A stretch of 64,000 bases of DNA from Ctenosaura bakeri (GCA_948474755.1 CAOLHI010000560.1:310001-374000); one strand, 5' to 3'; numbered from the stretch's first letter, positions 34,985-46,380 are shown. Notes: a model not told the origin generated them from the sequence alone. Program-made: numbers and translations.

Positions 34985-35110
34985 TTTTTAATTTTTCCAG
35001 CTCTGTAATTTATTGCCTTTGATTATGCTGCAATGTTTTATTTTAGCATTTTGACTGAATTGTATCCTGTTTTGTAAACCCAGGAGCACTGCTGAAAGGC
35101 AGTATATTTA
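34985..35110 (+). repeat. LINE (L2/CR1-like) 3'-end fragment
   Basis: It reads as an AT-rich untranslated LINE end with GTAAACCCAGGAGCACTGCT and GGCAGTATATTTAAA, the usual terminal block before an A/T tail. Assignment is tentative. Confidence 0.45.
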
Positions 35111-35244
35111 AAAAAATTAAAAGCAAAATTCTCCTTGGGTTTCCAAGAAGCTGTTCCCCACAAACCTATCCAACTTGATTGTTTGAAGATTTTTTTCCAG
35201 AATTAATACATTTACTTTGAATTTAAAAAAACAGCCATTTTTGT

Positions 35245-35995
35245 CTGGATCAGCATGCAGAGGGATCTTGTAGCAACTTTATGTCTGAGAGAAAAATGTT
35301 GATAGCATAAATTTTTGTAGAATTAAGTCTACTTCATCAGATCGATGAAGTGAAGTGCCTAGAAATAGATCTTTATAGCTTTGAATGAACAGGTGTATGA
35401 ATAGCAATGGAAATGCAAAACTCATGGATATGGTGATAAGGTGACAAGTTCAGCTTTAACGATGGTCATTGACGGACTGGAATTTGTGGATATATTCCAC
35501 AGATTAGAAAGAGAAATAGCAGAATTGGAATATACCCACAAATTCCGGTCCATCAACAGTGGCTTGAACAGACACAATGGTTTCTTGACACAGTATACAT
35601 ATTATAACACTAGTTAACCCAGTTAACTCATAACTCTTAGCCAGTTTCACACATCTCCTTTCTGGTTTCCAGTCAGCATCACACTGCATCCCAATCACTC
35701 CCTCCACCATTCATATGGTTATATACTCACCTTGACTTTAGGCAACATCTTTCCTCCTGCCTTTGATACCCAACAGCCATTGTTAACTTATCACCATACT
35801 CACAAGTTTTGCATCTCCAGTGCTATTCACACATACAACCTGGTCACTCATAGCTATAAAGATCTGTAATTAGGCACTTTACTCCATGCATCTGATGTAG
35901 TAGACTTAAGTCTGCAAAAGGTTACGCTACCAACTTCTTTCTTTCAGTTAGTCTCAAAGGCGCTACAAGCTCCTGTTGCATACATTTACTCTGCG
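35245..35995. mobile_element. Long foldback (inverted-repeat) element, about 0.75 kb
   Basis: The left arm (about 35255-35360: ATCTTGTAGCAACTTTATGT ... AGTCTACTTCATCAGATC) is matched inverted by the right arm (about 35885-35990: GATGTAGTAGACTTAAGTCT ... GGCGCTACAAGCTCC). Inner sequence also partly pairs (TGGAAATGCAAAACTCATGG against CACAAGTTTTGCATCTCCAG). It is non-coding, in DCLK1 intron 1. Superfamily not determined. Confidence 0.65.
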
Positions 35996-36282
35996 CAAAA
36001 TATTGGATCAAAATGAGACTGCCCAATGAGATTGCCAATTTCTTGAAGGTTAGCAGAGAAGTTGTTGTTTTATGTACACTTCTAAATGCCCGTCCACTCT
36101 TTGCTCTGAAAGTGAGCAACCTACTGACAATCACAGTATGTCATTTCTTCTTCTCTCTCAATATACTACATTGGCTGGGACAAAACAAACAAAAAGACCT
36201 CTAATCCGGGGGGGGGGAGGAGCGGATATGTTGGAATATATTTTGTCCCCTGAGATCTGGATATGACTCTATTCTGTGTCTG

Positions 36283-36400
36283 AAGAAGTAGATTCATATC
36301 CTCAGAAACTCATGCTAAAATTTAGCTTTAAAGTTGCTGCCACATTCCTTCTTTTCCTCCTCCCTTCCTCCTTTTTATGCAGCAAGATAAAGCAGCACTA
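36283..36400 (+). repeat. End fragment of an AAGCTCATGC...CTTTAAAGGTGCTG family repeat
   Basis: It shares GAAGAAGTAGATTCATATCC, AAACTCATGCTAAAATTTAG and TTCCTCCTTTTTATGCAGCA with the repeat at 49170-49510. This is a widespread reptile repeat type whose name I cannot give with certainty. Confidence 0.55.
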
Positions 36401-36473
36401 GAAAATATCTATAGTAAAAAAGACAACTATTTTATTTTAAATGTTCAAAAATACTGTACATCCCTGAGAATCT

Positions 36474-36702
36474 GCATGGTGAACAGATTTGAGTACTGGG
36501 CTAAGATATTGGGAGATCAGGATACAAATCCTCAGTCAGCCATGGAAACCTACTGGGCACCCTTGGACAAGTCACACACTCTCAGCCTCAGAGGAAGCCA
36601 AAGACAAACCATCTCAGAACAAATCTCACCAAGTAAACCCCGTGATAGGTTAGCCTTAGAGCCTCCATAAATTGGAAATGACTTGAAGGCACAAAGCAAC
36701 AA
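36474..36702 (+). mobile_element. tRNA-derived SINE (Sauria-SINE-like)
   Basis: Plus-oriented. The head is TTTGAGTACTGGGCTAAGAT, the body CCATGGAAACCTACTGGG and ACACTCTCAGCCTCAGAGGA, and the tail GACTTGAAGGCACAAAGCAA. Confidence 0.85.
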
Positions 36703-37437
36703 GGTGTTTTACTTTTGGAATAGTAAGAAAGTATCATTCAGAAATTACTTCCCAATTGACAACTCCATAATGATAACAGGAACTAACTAATGTTAGAACA
36801 TCCAAGGTCTAAAACAAAATGTCAAAAAATGTCCCAGCTCAACAATTCTCTTCTAATATAGTATGTACACTAAACCTCTTCAACTATTTCTGATAAAACA
36901 GTGCAGATAATATACTATGTTTTTATATTTTTTCAAAGATAAAGTAATAAATTTTGAGATAATAAATTTCATCAAAGCAGGTGTTGTACCAGAATGTACA
37001 AAGACATTTCTTTGAGGACACGGGGATTTCCTTTGTTCAGAATGGTAGCCTAGACTTGTAGCTTTAAAAAACAACAACAACATACCAGATGCATTTATAG
37101 CAGAAATGCACAAGCCTAATTTGAAAGTGGTTTCTCTATTGCATTGATTTCCAATTAAAAAAGAGAAAATAGCAGAACTAGGCTTCCTGCTTCACTAATC
37201 ATTAGCTGGTAGACTGGGGTGGGGTGAGAAGCACTGTTGTGTCTGGGGAAGCTTTCTATATTTTCTTGAAAGACCTTCTAATTGCAATAGGACTTGCTCT
37301 TCACATAGCTGTGCTTAGAACTCCAACCTTTTTTTATCTATGTAAAAGGCATCACAGTGCCTTGGCCCCATATTTGGACCTATATCTGTATGTACTCACT
37401 CTTAACTGAGGGCATAGATCAAATTAAGAACATGAAG

Positions 37438-37893
37438 GGCCTTTTCACACTACACACTTATAGCATTACGATTCCACTTTAAGTACCATAATTGCATCCT
37501 ATGGAATCCTGGGGTTTGTAGTTTTGTGAGATACTAAAACCAGCATGATATAGTGGCTTGAGAATTGGACTATGACTCTGAAGACCAGTGTGTGAATTCA
37601 GCCATGGAAACCCACTGGATGACCTTAGACAAGTCACAAACATTCAGCCTCAGAAGAAGCCAAAGAAAATCATCTCTGAACAAATCTTGCCAGGAAAACC
37701 TCATGATAGGTTTACTTTAAGTTCACCATAAGTCAGAAACAACCTGAACATACACAGCAGCAGCAGCAACAACAACAACAACACAGAGCTCTCTGGCTGA
37801 GAATTTTAATTGCCCCTCCAGAATTTCATAGGATGGAATCATGACAGCTAAAGAAGACTCATAGAACTGTAACTGTGCAGTGTGAAAAAGCCT
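37438..37893. mobile_element. Palindromic TIR MITE split by a SINE (TSD AAG)
   Basis: The left end GGCCTTTTCACACTACACAC and right end GTGTGAAAAAGCCT are inverted. Flanks are AAG on both sides (37435-37437, 37894-37896). Arms carry the related motifs TATGGAATCCTGGGGTTTGT and CAGAATTTCATAGGATGGA. The centre is interrupted by a SINE at about 37535-37783. Confidence 0.85.
37535..37783 (+). mobile_element. tRNA-derived SINE nested in the MITE
   Basis: The head is ATAGTGGCTTGAGAATTGGA, the body CCATGGAAACCCACTGGATG, and the tail GAACATACACAGCAGCAGCA followed by (CAA)n. It inserted after the surrounding MITE. Confidence 0.88.
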
Positions 37894-39530
37894 AAGAACA
37901 ACATCACTAGATCAGATTCTCACTAAAGCCACCTTCATATGCTATCAACATAATAGGAACTGATGGGGCACCAGCAGAGCAGTGCCATGAACCACCTGTA
38001 ACATCCCTATAATATCTATACATCGAGCAATCGCATTTGCAAAACCAGAGCCTAAGCCAAGGTTGGGTGACCTTTATTCTGTCAACATTTACATTCCCAA
38101 GATGGTAGTCTTTCAGGATACAAACACCAATAGCAGACAGAGCCAGAACAGTGGCAACTGATGGGTTCCATGTCAATGAAACAGTGAATTCACTCCAGGT
38201 TTAGCACAAACTTTGAAGGACCTATCCAAGGTGCTGAAACCCAGTCAGCCAGGCATGATTTGCTGAGCACCCTGGACAGCTCCTTTACAGTTTGGTCTAA
38301 AACCCAGAGGAGATTCATAGCTCTCACTGATGCAGGAGCCACTAACAGTCAGTAGGCCAGAATTAATTGTGGGCAGAGCTAACCCTTCCCTTTCTTTCTG
38401 CCCTCATCTTTTCTGTGTCTTTCTTTTTGAACTCCCTCCTCACTGTTTTTCTACCTAACCCCACCCCCATTTTTCTCAGAGTTTAGAAAAGTTTATTTTT
38501 CTAAATTACAACTCGAAGCCTTGACTTTCCCCCAAGCTTTGCCCAGCTTTGCCAAGAGAAAGCTGGACTGGTTTTGTCAGAGATCTGAACTGACTGCAAG
38601 CAGAGAGCTTTGGGAACTAAGCCAAGAGACACAGCAGACTTAGGTTGATGCCCTGGTCCGTGCTCATAGAGTTTTCCAACACATGAATGTCAGCAAGTAA
38701 GACACAACACTGGGGAGAGGCCAGCAGGAATGGTACACCATCTCTTATCAGTGCACTGAGATCCTAACCCAGCTAAATCTTGAAAGCTTGATTGGATTTT
38801 GAAAGTGTTACATTTTGGACCATAGTTTGTAGAACGTTTTAGGCAATACAGGCATGAGATGTTGCCTGAATGTAGTCCCCAAAAAATAATTATTCCAAAC
38901 TCTGAGAGGGCACAATGGCAACAGCCCTCCCCTACTGGTGGTCCTCAGTAACCTCAGAGGTAGATTTCCAAAGAACATGGAGATCCCATTTAAGCATTAT
39001 GGTTCATAGCTAATGATACACCTAACCTCCATGAATTTGGTTTAAGCTATTTAAAGTTAACATACATTCCCACTTACCACAGTCCTTAAATATATGTGCT
39101 TATGGGCTTCAGAATAAAAAAAAAAGTCATCCTTAATCTATTCCTTTTATAGGAAAGGGAGACTATTTAAGAGGCCTCTTCTTCTACCCTGCATATAGCT
39201 CTCACTTCGTTTCTATGAATATTCCATTCTCTCCAAATTAGGCAACAAGCTTCATGCACTAGCTTATGGGAGTTTTCAGCTTTACAGTTTGCATGTTACA
39301 GAACACATCTGGTTACAAAATTAGAGCTACAAGTGAGGGCCAATTGATGATGATGGGTACAGCAGTAACCATGACATGGCATCTAAAGGAATGCGGGAGG
39401 GCAAGTTTAGGCCCCATATAAAACACCAACATTTTCAATGAATTCTGCTCTCCAAATCCAGGAGCAGCTTATCTAAAGCAACATGACACCACTCTAGTAT
39501 TACAACAATGGCTCTACATCTGAATGGATA

Positions 39531-39552
39531 CACACACACACACACACACACA
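39531..39552. repeat. (CA)n microsatellite
   Basis: An uninterrupted CA run of 11 units. Confidence 0.95.
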
Positions 39553-40926
39553 TGACTGCACTGTGCAAATCAAATGAAAAACCAAGGAAAAAACCAGAGG
39601 ATTTAAATGTTAGGTCTATGCAGGAAATGTTAAGATGAGGAAATCCCACTTAATTTGAATAGCCTGACTTCAACAGGATCCATTAAATTAGAAACAAGAT
39701 TCCATTCTACCACAACATGGCCATGTCATCTGCAAATTTGTGTGCCTACACATGAGGAACAGGCCATAGTTCCCACATCACTTAATTCCCCCAAAAAGTA
39801 GTCCATTACTGAATGACATCAGGGCAATGACACACAGGATTAAATTTTGCAGGTAATAAATCCATTCAAAGACTCCTATCACCACTTACTATATAATGGA
39901 ATACACCCTGCTAAGACCTTCATGCCCCACAGTTCACACCACATACATCCATTATGGGCACATTACACATACTGCTAAATGCGGGTGGTAATTTCACAGG
40001 GCAATCAAACACAGACCCAAACACGTACCACAAATCAATAGCAAATCATTCAGAGAAGACTGAACAATAGGCTCAGTTTAGTATGTCATTAGAGAAAATC
40101 CACTGCCCTCGATTATATAATGCGATTTTTTTTTCTGAAAGCATCTTTTAAAATGTGGTGCAAGAGTTTAAATATAGAATAATAAGCCACGTGGACCACC
40201 CAGATACATAGATAAAAACAGGCTGTATGGGCAATTAAGTGGGCAAGGAAGAGAATCTCTCTCACCATCTCTCTCTTTTTTAAAAGAAAAAGAGGTGTCA
40301 CCATCTGCCCCCACATTAGCAGATGGAGCACGTTTTGCCCGTCTCTGCCTGCAAGTTTGAAAAAATGCTGCATTTATCAGTGCATAAAATCATGGGCTCC
40401 TCCAACATGGTTCAACAAAAGTATGGACAGGCACCAAGATTTTTTTTTTTTAAAAAAAAACTTATTTTAAAGGAAAATACAGGATGGCCCTAAGGCAAGA
40501 TACCTGTTTAGGAGAAAAGGCAAGAAGGCGCAGATTTAAACCGTGGCAGATGTGCTTCATGCAACACACAATGACAGGAATCCTTTCTCCCAGTCAGAAG
40601 GAACCTCCTCCTTCCCCACCACCACCTCCTCCTCCTCCCTGCTTTAAACCAAGCCACCCAAAATGGTGCAAAATTTACCGAGCATCAGCTACCCCTTCGA
40701 GGGAGGCGGGAGGAAATAAAAGCCTAAGGGGGCATCCCTTTCTCTAAGGAATCCAAATCCTGCCCTTCCTAGATGCGCCTCTCTTAAACAATAGGGGCAG
40801 GACCGGAGGAGAAACGCAGGCTTTGCACACCTACGGTCTTTGGCGTTACAAAGATGCAGCGGGGCGGTGGGGGGGCGAGCGCGGAGAGAGAAAGAGGCAC
40901 CGCTCCGGTTTCATTCGTTCGCTTAC

Positions 40927-41200
40927 CGCGTCGGATTTCCAAGCGCCCCTTCCTCACAGCTGAAGGCAGTCGGGCTGGTCTGCGGCAGGATCTCGGTAGA
41001 CAAAGCCCAGCTCGCCGCCTCCGCCGCTCGTCCTCCGAACCCTGCGCCCCACCAGGCTCCGCTTGGCAGTGGTGGCCGCGCCAAAGAAGGCTTGGCTGGC
41101 TTTGTTGTGCGCCTCCCCCCGGCCCCCTTCCTCCTCCTCCTCCTGCTTTTCCTCCACTGGCTGGTTGGCTAGCGAGAGCCGCGGGTGTGTTGCGCCTACC
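40927..41200 (-). other. DCLK1: Predicted DCLK1 exon 1 (5'-UTR); upstream limit not defined
   Basis: The 3' limit is a strong donor on the minus strand: GACGCG followed by GTAAGC (donor at 40921-40926), inside the CpG-rich region. Exon 2 has an acceptor upstream of its ATG, so a non-coding first exon is required, and this is the best donor in the only promoter-like region upstream. The transcription start cannot be placed from sequence; 41200 is a placeholder. Open frames here on both strands are GC-driven and not considered coding. Confidence 0.5.
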
Positions 41201-41331
41201 CCTGCCTCGCCTTTCTTCTCCTCCTGCCGCCTACGGGAGCGATTTGCATTGGCCCGTCCCTCCTGAAATGCGGCTCCTGAGCCAGGCTGGGCTGAGCGCG
41301 CACGCCGGCTTCTGCCCGGAGGGGCGGTGTC

Positions 41332-41362
41332 TCCCCTCCCTCCCTCCTTCTCTCCCTCCCTC
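41332..41362. repeat. Polypyrimidine (CCCT)n-type tract in the CpG island
   Basis: This is an almost pure C/T tract on the plus strand, within the promoter region. Such tracts can adopt non-B structures or bind zinc-finger proteins; that role is inference only. Confidence 0.6.
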
Positions 41363-41664
41363 GGGGCGGATGGCTAGAGACCCAGGTGGAGGCAGGGTCG
41401 TCCTCGCCCTCTTTTCTGCCACTTGGGGACCCAATAAGGTTCTTAGGAAAATGCTGGACCTGTAGGAGTGGTCCTCCGGGGCGGGGGGGGCGGAGAGCGA
41501 GGGAACGGGGCGCCTCTGGATTGTGTGGGAGAGGGACTGTCTGCAGGCGTCCCTTGGATGACCGGTAAGGTTCGCGGAAATGCCTTCCTCCACCCACTGC
41601 GGGCAAAGGCGCCTGGGGGTTGCCTTGTCGGCCTGACTCTCCAAGAACCATTTCACGTTGCACA

Positions 41665-41822
41665 GGCCATTTCCGCACGAGCCTGTTATAGCGCGATGAT
41701 TCCACTTTCAACCTCCTCTGGAATCGTGGGGTTTGCAGTTTCCCGAAATTGCAAACCCCAGGATTCCAGAGGAGGTTGAAAGTGGAATCATCGCGCTATA
41801 ACAGTCTAGTGCAGAAATGGCC
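41665..41822. mobile_element. Near-perfect palindromic MITE next to the CpG island (TSD ACA)
   Basis: This 158-bp foldback has two arms of about 76 bp that differ at about five positions. It is flanked by ACA on both sides (41662-41664, 41823-41825). Unlike other copies the inner motif contains CpGs (ATAGCGCGATGATTCC). It is the best-preserved hairpin in the window. Confidence 0.92.
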
Positions 41823-41831
41823 ACAGTTATA

Positions 41832-42034
41832 GGCCGTTTCCACACTACACTGTTAATAGCGTTATTATTCCACTTTCATCATCCTATGGAATCCTGGGGT
41901 TTGCAATTTTGGGAGGGGCCTTTAGAATTCTCAGCCAGAGAGCTCTTGGGCCTCAGTAAAATACAAACCCTAGAATTCCACAGGAGGTTGAAAGTGGAAT
42001 AATAGCACTATAACAGTGTAGGGCTGAAATGGCC
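41832..42034. mobile_element. Palindromic MITE, second of the cluster (TSD ATA)
   Basis: This 203-bp foldback starts GGCCGTTTCCACACTACACT and ends GGGCTGAAATGGCC, flanked by ATA on both sides (41829-41831, 42035-42037). It begins 9 bp after the end of the previous copy. Confidence 0.9.
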
Positions 42035-42037
42035 ATA

Positions 42038-42210
42038 GTATTATTATTCCACTTTAAATGCCATGGTAAATTCCCATGGAATCCTGGGATTTGCAGCTTA
42101 GGGAAGGGAGTTAGAATTCTCAGCCAGACTGCTCTTGCGCCTCTGCAAACTACAAATCCAAGGATTCTGTAGGAGCCGCCATGGCAGAGAAAGGGCAGCC
42201 ATAGCACTGT
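42038..42210. mobile_element. Palindromic MITE, third of the cluster (ends lost)
   Basis: Internal family blocks are present (TTATTATTCCACTTTAAATG, TGGAATCCTGGGATTTGCAG, GAATTCTCAGCCAGA), but the terminal GGCCATTTC is missing on both sides. Confidence 0.75.
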
Positions 42211-42391
42211 GGCCATTTCTGCACTAACCTTTCATAGTGCTATTATTCCACTTTCAACATCCTATGGAATCTCAGGGTTTGCAGTTTAGGGAGGGGCCTC
42301 AAAGGTGCCTCCATAAACTGCAAACCCTGGGATTCCATAGGATGTTGCAGGTGAAATAATAGCACTAGAACACTCTAGTGCGGAAATGGCC
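42211..42391. mobile_element. Palindromic MITE, fourth of the cluster
   Basis: This 181-bp foldback starts GGCCATTTCTGCACTAACCT and ends GTGCGGAAATGGCC. Flanks TGT and TAT are a decayed duplication. Confidence 0.88.
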
Positions 42392-43404
42392 TATGTTAAT
42401 GTGAAAGAGCCCTATCCACATTTTTAGAAATATCCCAATGGTATTTCTGTTGTCCCTGACTGTATTCCAGCAATTGCCATCACCAGCTGCAACAGTTTAT
42501 ACCCACCCTCCAGAGGGTTTGTTGTTAGTTTTCAGACGTAGCAGAACAGCAACAAATTGTATTTTCTTCCTCTTTTTTTTTTAAGTACATCAGTGAAACA
42601 GCACTTTTACACTACAAGTCAATAATTCTAAATCATCATCATCAAGGCAAAAAGATGCCCATCAGATGGTAACTCCACTTTAGCATACCATATTCCAGAT
42701 TAAAAACTCATTTTGAAGATTCCTAGAGCATGTCCAAGTAACTGGTACAAACAAGCTCCCGGGAAGAATGAAACAAGTGGATGCATGGGCAACAACTGTC
42801 AAAAGCCAAGGAACTATATTGTGAATACCCACACTTCCTTAGACTACTCTGGAAGAACCATATTAAAGGTTCAGTAGCTCTTTCCTCTTTTTATCCAGAT
42901 ACCCTACTGGATATCTGTCTACTCAAAACTAAGTACCATTGAATTCAGTGCAGCTTGCTCCTAAGAAAGGATTGCAGCTTTAGTTCTCCAACCCTATCTT
43001 CGTCCTGACTAGAACATGTAAATTCATAATAGAGTGCACTTGAGCATATGGGAAGAACCAGAGTGGCAAGGCAAAAATGCTGACCAAAAAGTAAAATTCT
43101 GCTTCAGCACTTCCCTTCTTTGAAAACTGTCCCTGAACCTTGCCATTCTTTTCACTAAAAGAGAATCATACTGAAACCGCATCATCTGACATGAAGCATA
43201 TAAATCATCCATGGACTTCCACGCATAGTTGCAGTCTGACATCTCCATAGAAACAGATACACAAATGCTAATGAATACAAGCCTTGCTTCTAAGGAGCAA
43301 AGACGTTGGCCATATTTAATTTTTTATTCAAGACAGGGCTCCTGAACCTTGACTGGTATTGTAGAAGAGGGAATTTCAACAAAATATCTTGTAAAGCAAG
43401 AGCC

Positions 43405-43620
43405 ATGTGATGTGTGATGACTAGAACTCCAGGAGAACAGACTTCAATTCCCCGCTTATCCATGGAATCCCACTAGATGACAATGTGGAAGTCGTTCTTT
43501 CTCACACTCGGAGGAAAGCAATGGCAAATTCTCTCTGAATGATTCTTTCTCAAGAACCCTATGACAGAGTGCCTTAGGGTTACCGTAAGTAAGAAATACT
43601 TGAATGCACAGAAAAACAAC
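43405..43620 (+). mobile_element. tRNA-derived SINE (Sauria-SINE-like), diverged
   Basis: Family blocks in order: GATGACTAGAACTCCAGGAG, ATGGAATCCCACTAGATGAC, GTGCCTTAGGGTTACCGTAA and TACTTGAATGCACAG. Confidence 0.75.
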
Positions 43621-43734
43621 TCTGATTCTACATACGTGTAGAAGGGTTAAAGCCCTAAATTTGGGTTTCACCTTATAGCATTATTTATCATTTTAAAAAA
43701 TAATTAATGTTTGCAATATCTATATTGAGCCCAA

Positions 43735-43925
43735 AAACAACTTTTCTGTGTGATGTGATTTTTGTGTGATTTCATAGGGTTTTCTTTGGCAAGGATTACT
43801 CAGAGGTGGTTTTGTCTGCAAAACCTGGTATGCATTGGTGATCTCTTATCCAAGTACTAACCAGGGCTCATCCTTCTTAGCTTCCAAGATCAGATGGGAT
43901 TTGGTATCTTTAGGGTATTTGGGCC
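43735..43925 (-). mobile_element. 5S-rRNA-derived SINE, minus orientation
   Basis: The minus strand shows the 5S-like block (TTGGAAGCTAAGAAGGATGA, then TTAGTACTTGGATAAGAGAT). The plus-strand side shows CATAGGGTTTTCTTTGGCAA, the SINE body in reverse. Confidence 0.75.
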
Positions 43926-46197
43926 ATACACATCTTTCCTATCTCTGTATTAATTCATTACATTTGCAAGTGTCCTACAGACTGTCAAGCTCCCTTTGTC
44001 AATTAGCTAGTGAATTAATTGTCAAATACGATATGGAATGGTTCATCTTTGCTGGATTGTAAGAAACAAACAGAAATCTTGTAGGCCATCCTGTCTTTTG
44101 AAGGCAGTATTCATGGTCCAGGCTCCAACCAGCCAATGGCACCCTTGCAAGTAGGCAGGGTGAAGAAACTACCTCAGAGTGTCTTGAAAAGGCAGCAGAC
44201 TGCAAGTTATTCAATGTATTATTACTGCATTTTCACTCTTGTTGGAGGCATGAATGGGATTTTCTGTTTTAGGTAGCCTTGCCCTCAGATCTTAATCCCT
44301 TGACTTTGGGACTGAGATGTCATTTGATATTCCACCTCAGGTAGTTGAGTGTCTCATGCCAGTGATTCTGCCAGCCATTCCTTCTATTCCCCCGTCATCA
44401 CTTGTCACAGTACATTCTGTAGCTGCTGAGCATGCTCAGTTTTCATCAGTCTTCATCTTTAGGGTTTTTGTGCATTGTACATCTACAAACTTCAGGGCTT
44501 CCCCAATCATGCTAGCAGTTCCTCTTGTTGTAATTAAGAGAAGTAATGACTTAGAAAAGTTGCTTTTTTGCTAGCTAGGAGTGCTGGGAATGTAGTTCAA
44601 TAATTAATTTACCAAGCTCTGTATGCCATTGAGAATAGAAGCTGACAAATGTGGTAGGTTCTGGGCATGGAATCATTTCTGACAATATCTTCATCATAAA
44701 AACTCAGTCCTTTGTACATTGACTTCCAACCAAATGGGACACTATGTTAATATGCATCGGGTTGCTTTATACAGTTTGCCAAACAGGAAATTAAATTATT
44801 CCATGAAATTAGCTTAACAGGCTTATTCCCATGATTGTAGCATAATAAAGCAAGCGGATAAAAACTTAATGGCACAGTAAGTGAACTTCTCTGAGATCTT
44901 TCCAAAAGCAGAGCATTCCACAATTCTGAGATATCAAGATTCAACTTTGGTCATTACTTCCGGAGTTTAGAAGTCTCGTGCGGATTTATACTTGAGTTCA
45001 TACAAACTGGTGATTTGTGCTCATTAATATTGTATCATTTGACATTGCTTCTCAAAGCTCCTTGGGGTTTCTGCTAGTTTAGAGGGTGACAGAATTCAGT
45101 ACCCTTTAGAATGTTGCAGGAGGAGAATTCCTGTTGATGGACTTTCTCCATGTTCTATAACACGGTACAGGAGAAGGAGTTATCCAGGGCTTGTGATTCA
45201 GCTTATCTGAGGCCCTTTGTAGCTTCCAGAGGTGGGAGATTATACCCAATGGAACTGTGAACAGAAAATGCTTAGAGGGAGCTAGGGGATGAGCTCCTCT
45301 ACAAAAAGGGAAACCCAGGCAAGTTGGCAAAGAAAGGCTAGGCTCTGATGCCTTCTCTTCGTTGGTTTCTTTGTATTTGGTTTGCTCCTTGGGATTTCCC
45401 AGTCAATTGCCTCCTGCGCTCTTTATTCTGCAACCACCTATTACTGTCCTGTCGAGGTCCTTATCTTAACACTACTTATCTATACAACACAGGAGCTCAT
45501 CCTGCAGCTACTTTCACCAGTACATGGTCCAGCTATCCATGGGAGGACTCTCTAAACTTAAAATAAAGACTATTTTCCCTATGTGAGTGAAGCAAGGCTT
45601 GCAAGAAAGAGTTTAAAAACTGGAATGGGGTGGTTGACGTAACCTTTCCCATAGAGGCTACAACCTTCATTATACTTGAATGACAACTCCCATGTTGGGT
45701 GGAGATAATAGGAGTTGTAAGCTAAAGTTACATTTCCGAGTTCCACGTGGTATGGATTCTCTATATAATTCCAGATCTCAGAGCACAACAATACATGTTT
45801 GTTGTGTTGGAGGTCCCTGTTCTGGACCTCCAAACATTTTCTCTGTTAATATGAGCACCTGCTTTAATTTCTGAATCACGGAAGAAAGGAACTACCTAAA
45901 TCAAATGGGGGAAAAAAACTATTGGGCAACATGCCCTGAATGCTGCAATATTCCTTTTGCATGATGTCCCAGGTTTTTGGATTTTGGTGTTATTTATCTG
46001 AGCATGATTTTGATAATAAAGGGTAGGGTGAAATAGAAACAAAGATCTGTGAGCTATTCAGTAAAACATCTTTACATTTTCACATATGTTTTGATTTGCT
46101 TCAAATATATAGCTTCAGCTATATACCATTAAGAATATCTATAATAAGTGTACTTCCTGGGTGTTCTAAAAGAGCCTATTTGGGACTTAACAGGTAA

Positions 46198-46380
46198 GTC
46201 AGAATGATGTCATGGTTTGAGCATTGGACTGAACTCTGGAGATCAGAGTTTCAATTTCCTGCTTGGCCATGGAAACCCAGTGATGAGATTGGGTCCATCA
46301 CCCACTTTCAGCCTCTCCAAAAAGCCGTCATAGGTTTGCCTTAGAGTCATTGGAAACCATTTGAAGGCACACAACAACAA
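46198..46380 (+). mobile_element. tRNA-derived SINE (Sauria-SINE-like)
   Basis: The head is GTCATGGTTTGAGCATTGGA, with CCATGGAAACCCAGTGATGA, TAGGTTTGCCTTAGAGTCAT and the tail TTGAAGGCACACAACAACAA. It has a small internal deletion before the tail. Confidence 0.88.

Larger units (their letters stand above)
32202..40926 (-). other. DCLK1: DCLK1 intron 1
   Basis: This intron of about 8.7 kb lies between the predicted non-coding exon 1 donor (GTAAGC, 40921-40926) and the exon 2 acceptor (32202-32205). It contains SINEs, the split MITE at 37438-37893 and a long foldback at about 35245-35995. Nothing classifiable was seen in 33500-34980 or in 37900-40840, apart from a CA run at 39531-39552 and A/T homopolymers near 40440. 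Confidence 0.7.
40840..41640 (-). promoter_or_regulatory. DCLK1: CpG-island promoter region of DCLK1
   Basis: Base composition switches abruptly from AT-rich to GC-rich with many CpG dinucleotides between about 40840 and 41640. It includes GC-box-like runs (for example 40860-40880 and 41477-41492) and a pyrimidine-rich tract at 41332-41362. I see no clear TATA box in the likely direction. This fits a TATA-less CpG-island promoter for a neuronal gene. A good donor motif on the plus strand at 41565 suggests possible divergent transcription. Confidence 0.75.

Noticed and set aside
40484..41779. Multiple GC-rich open frames on both strands, one with a polyproline run
   Set aside because: Stop codons are rare in CpG-island DNA. 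The frames overlap each other and lack domain features. The polyproline comes from a (CCT)n-like tract.
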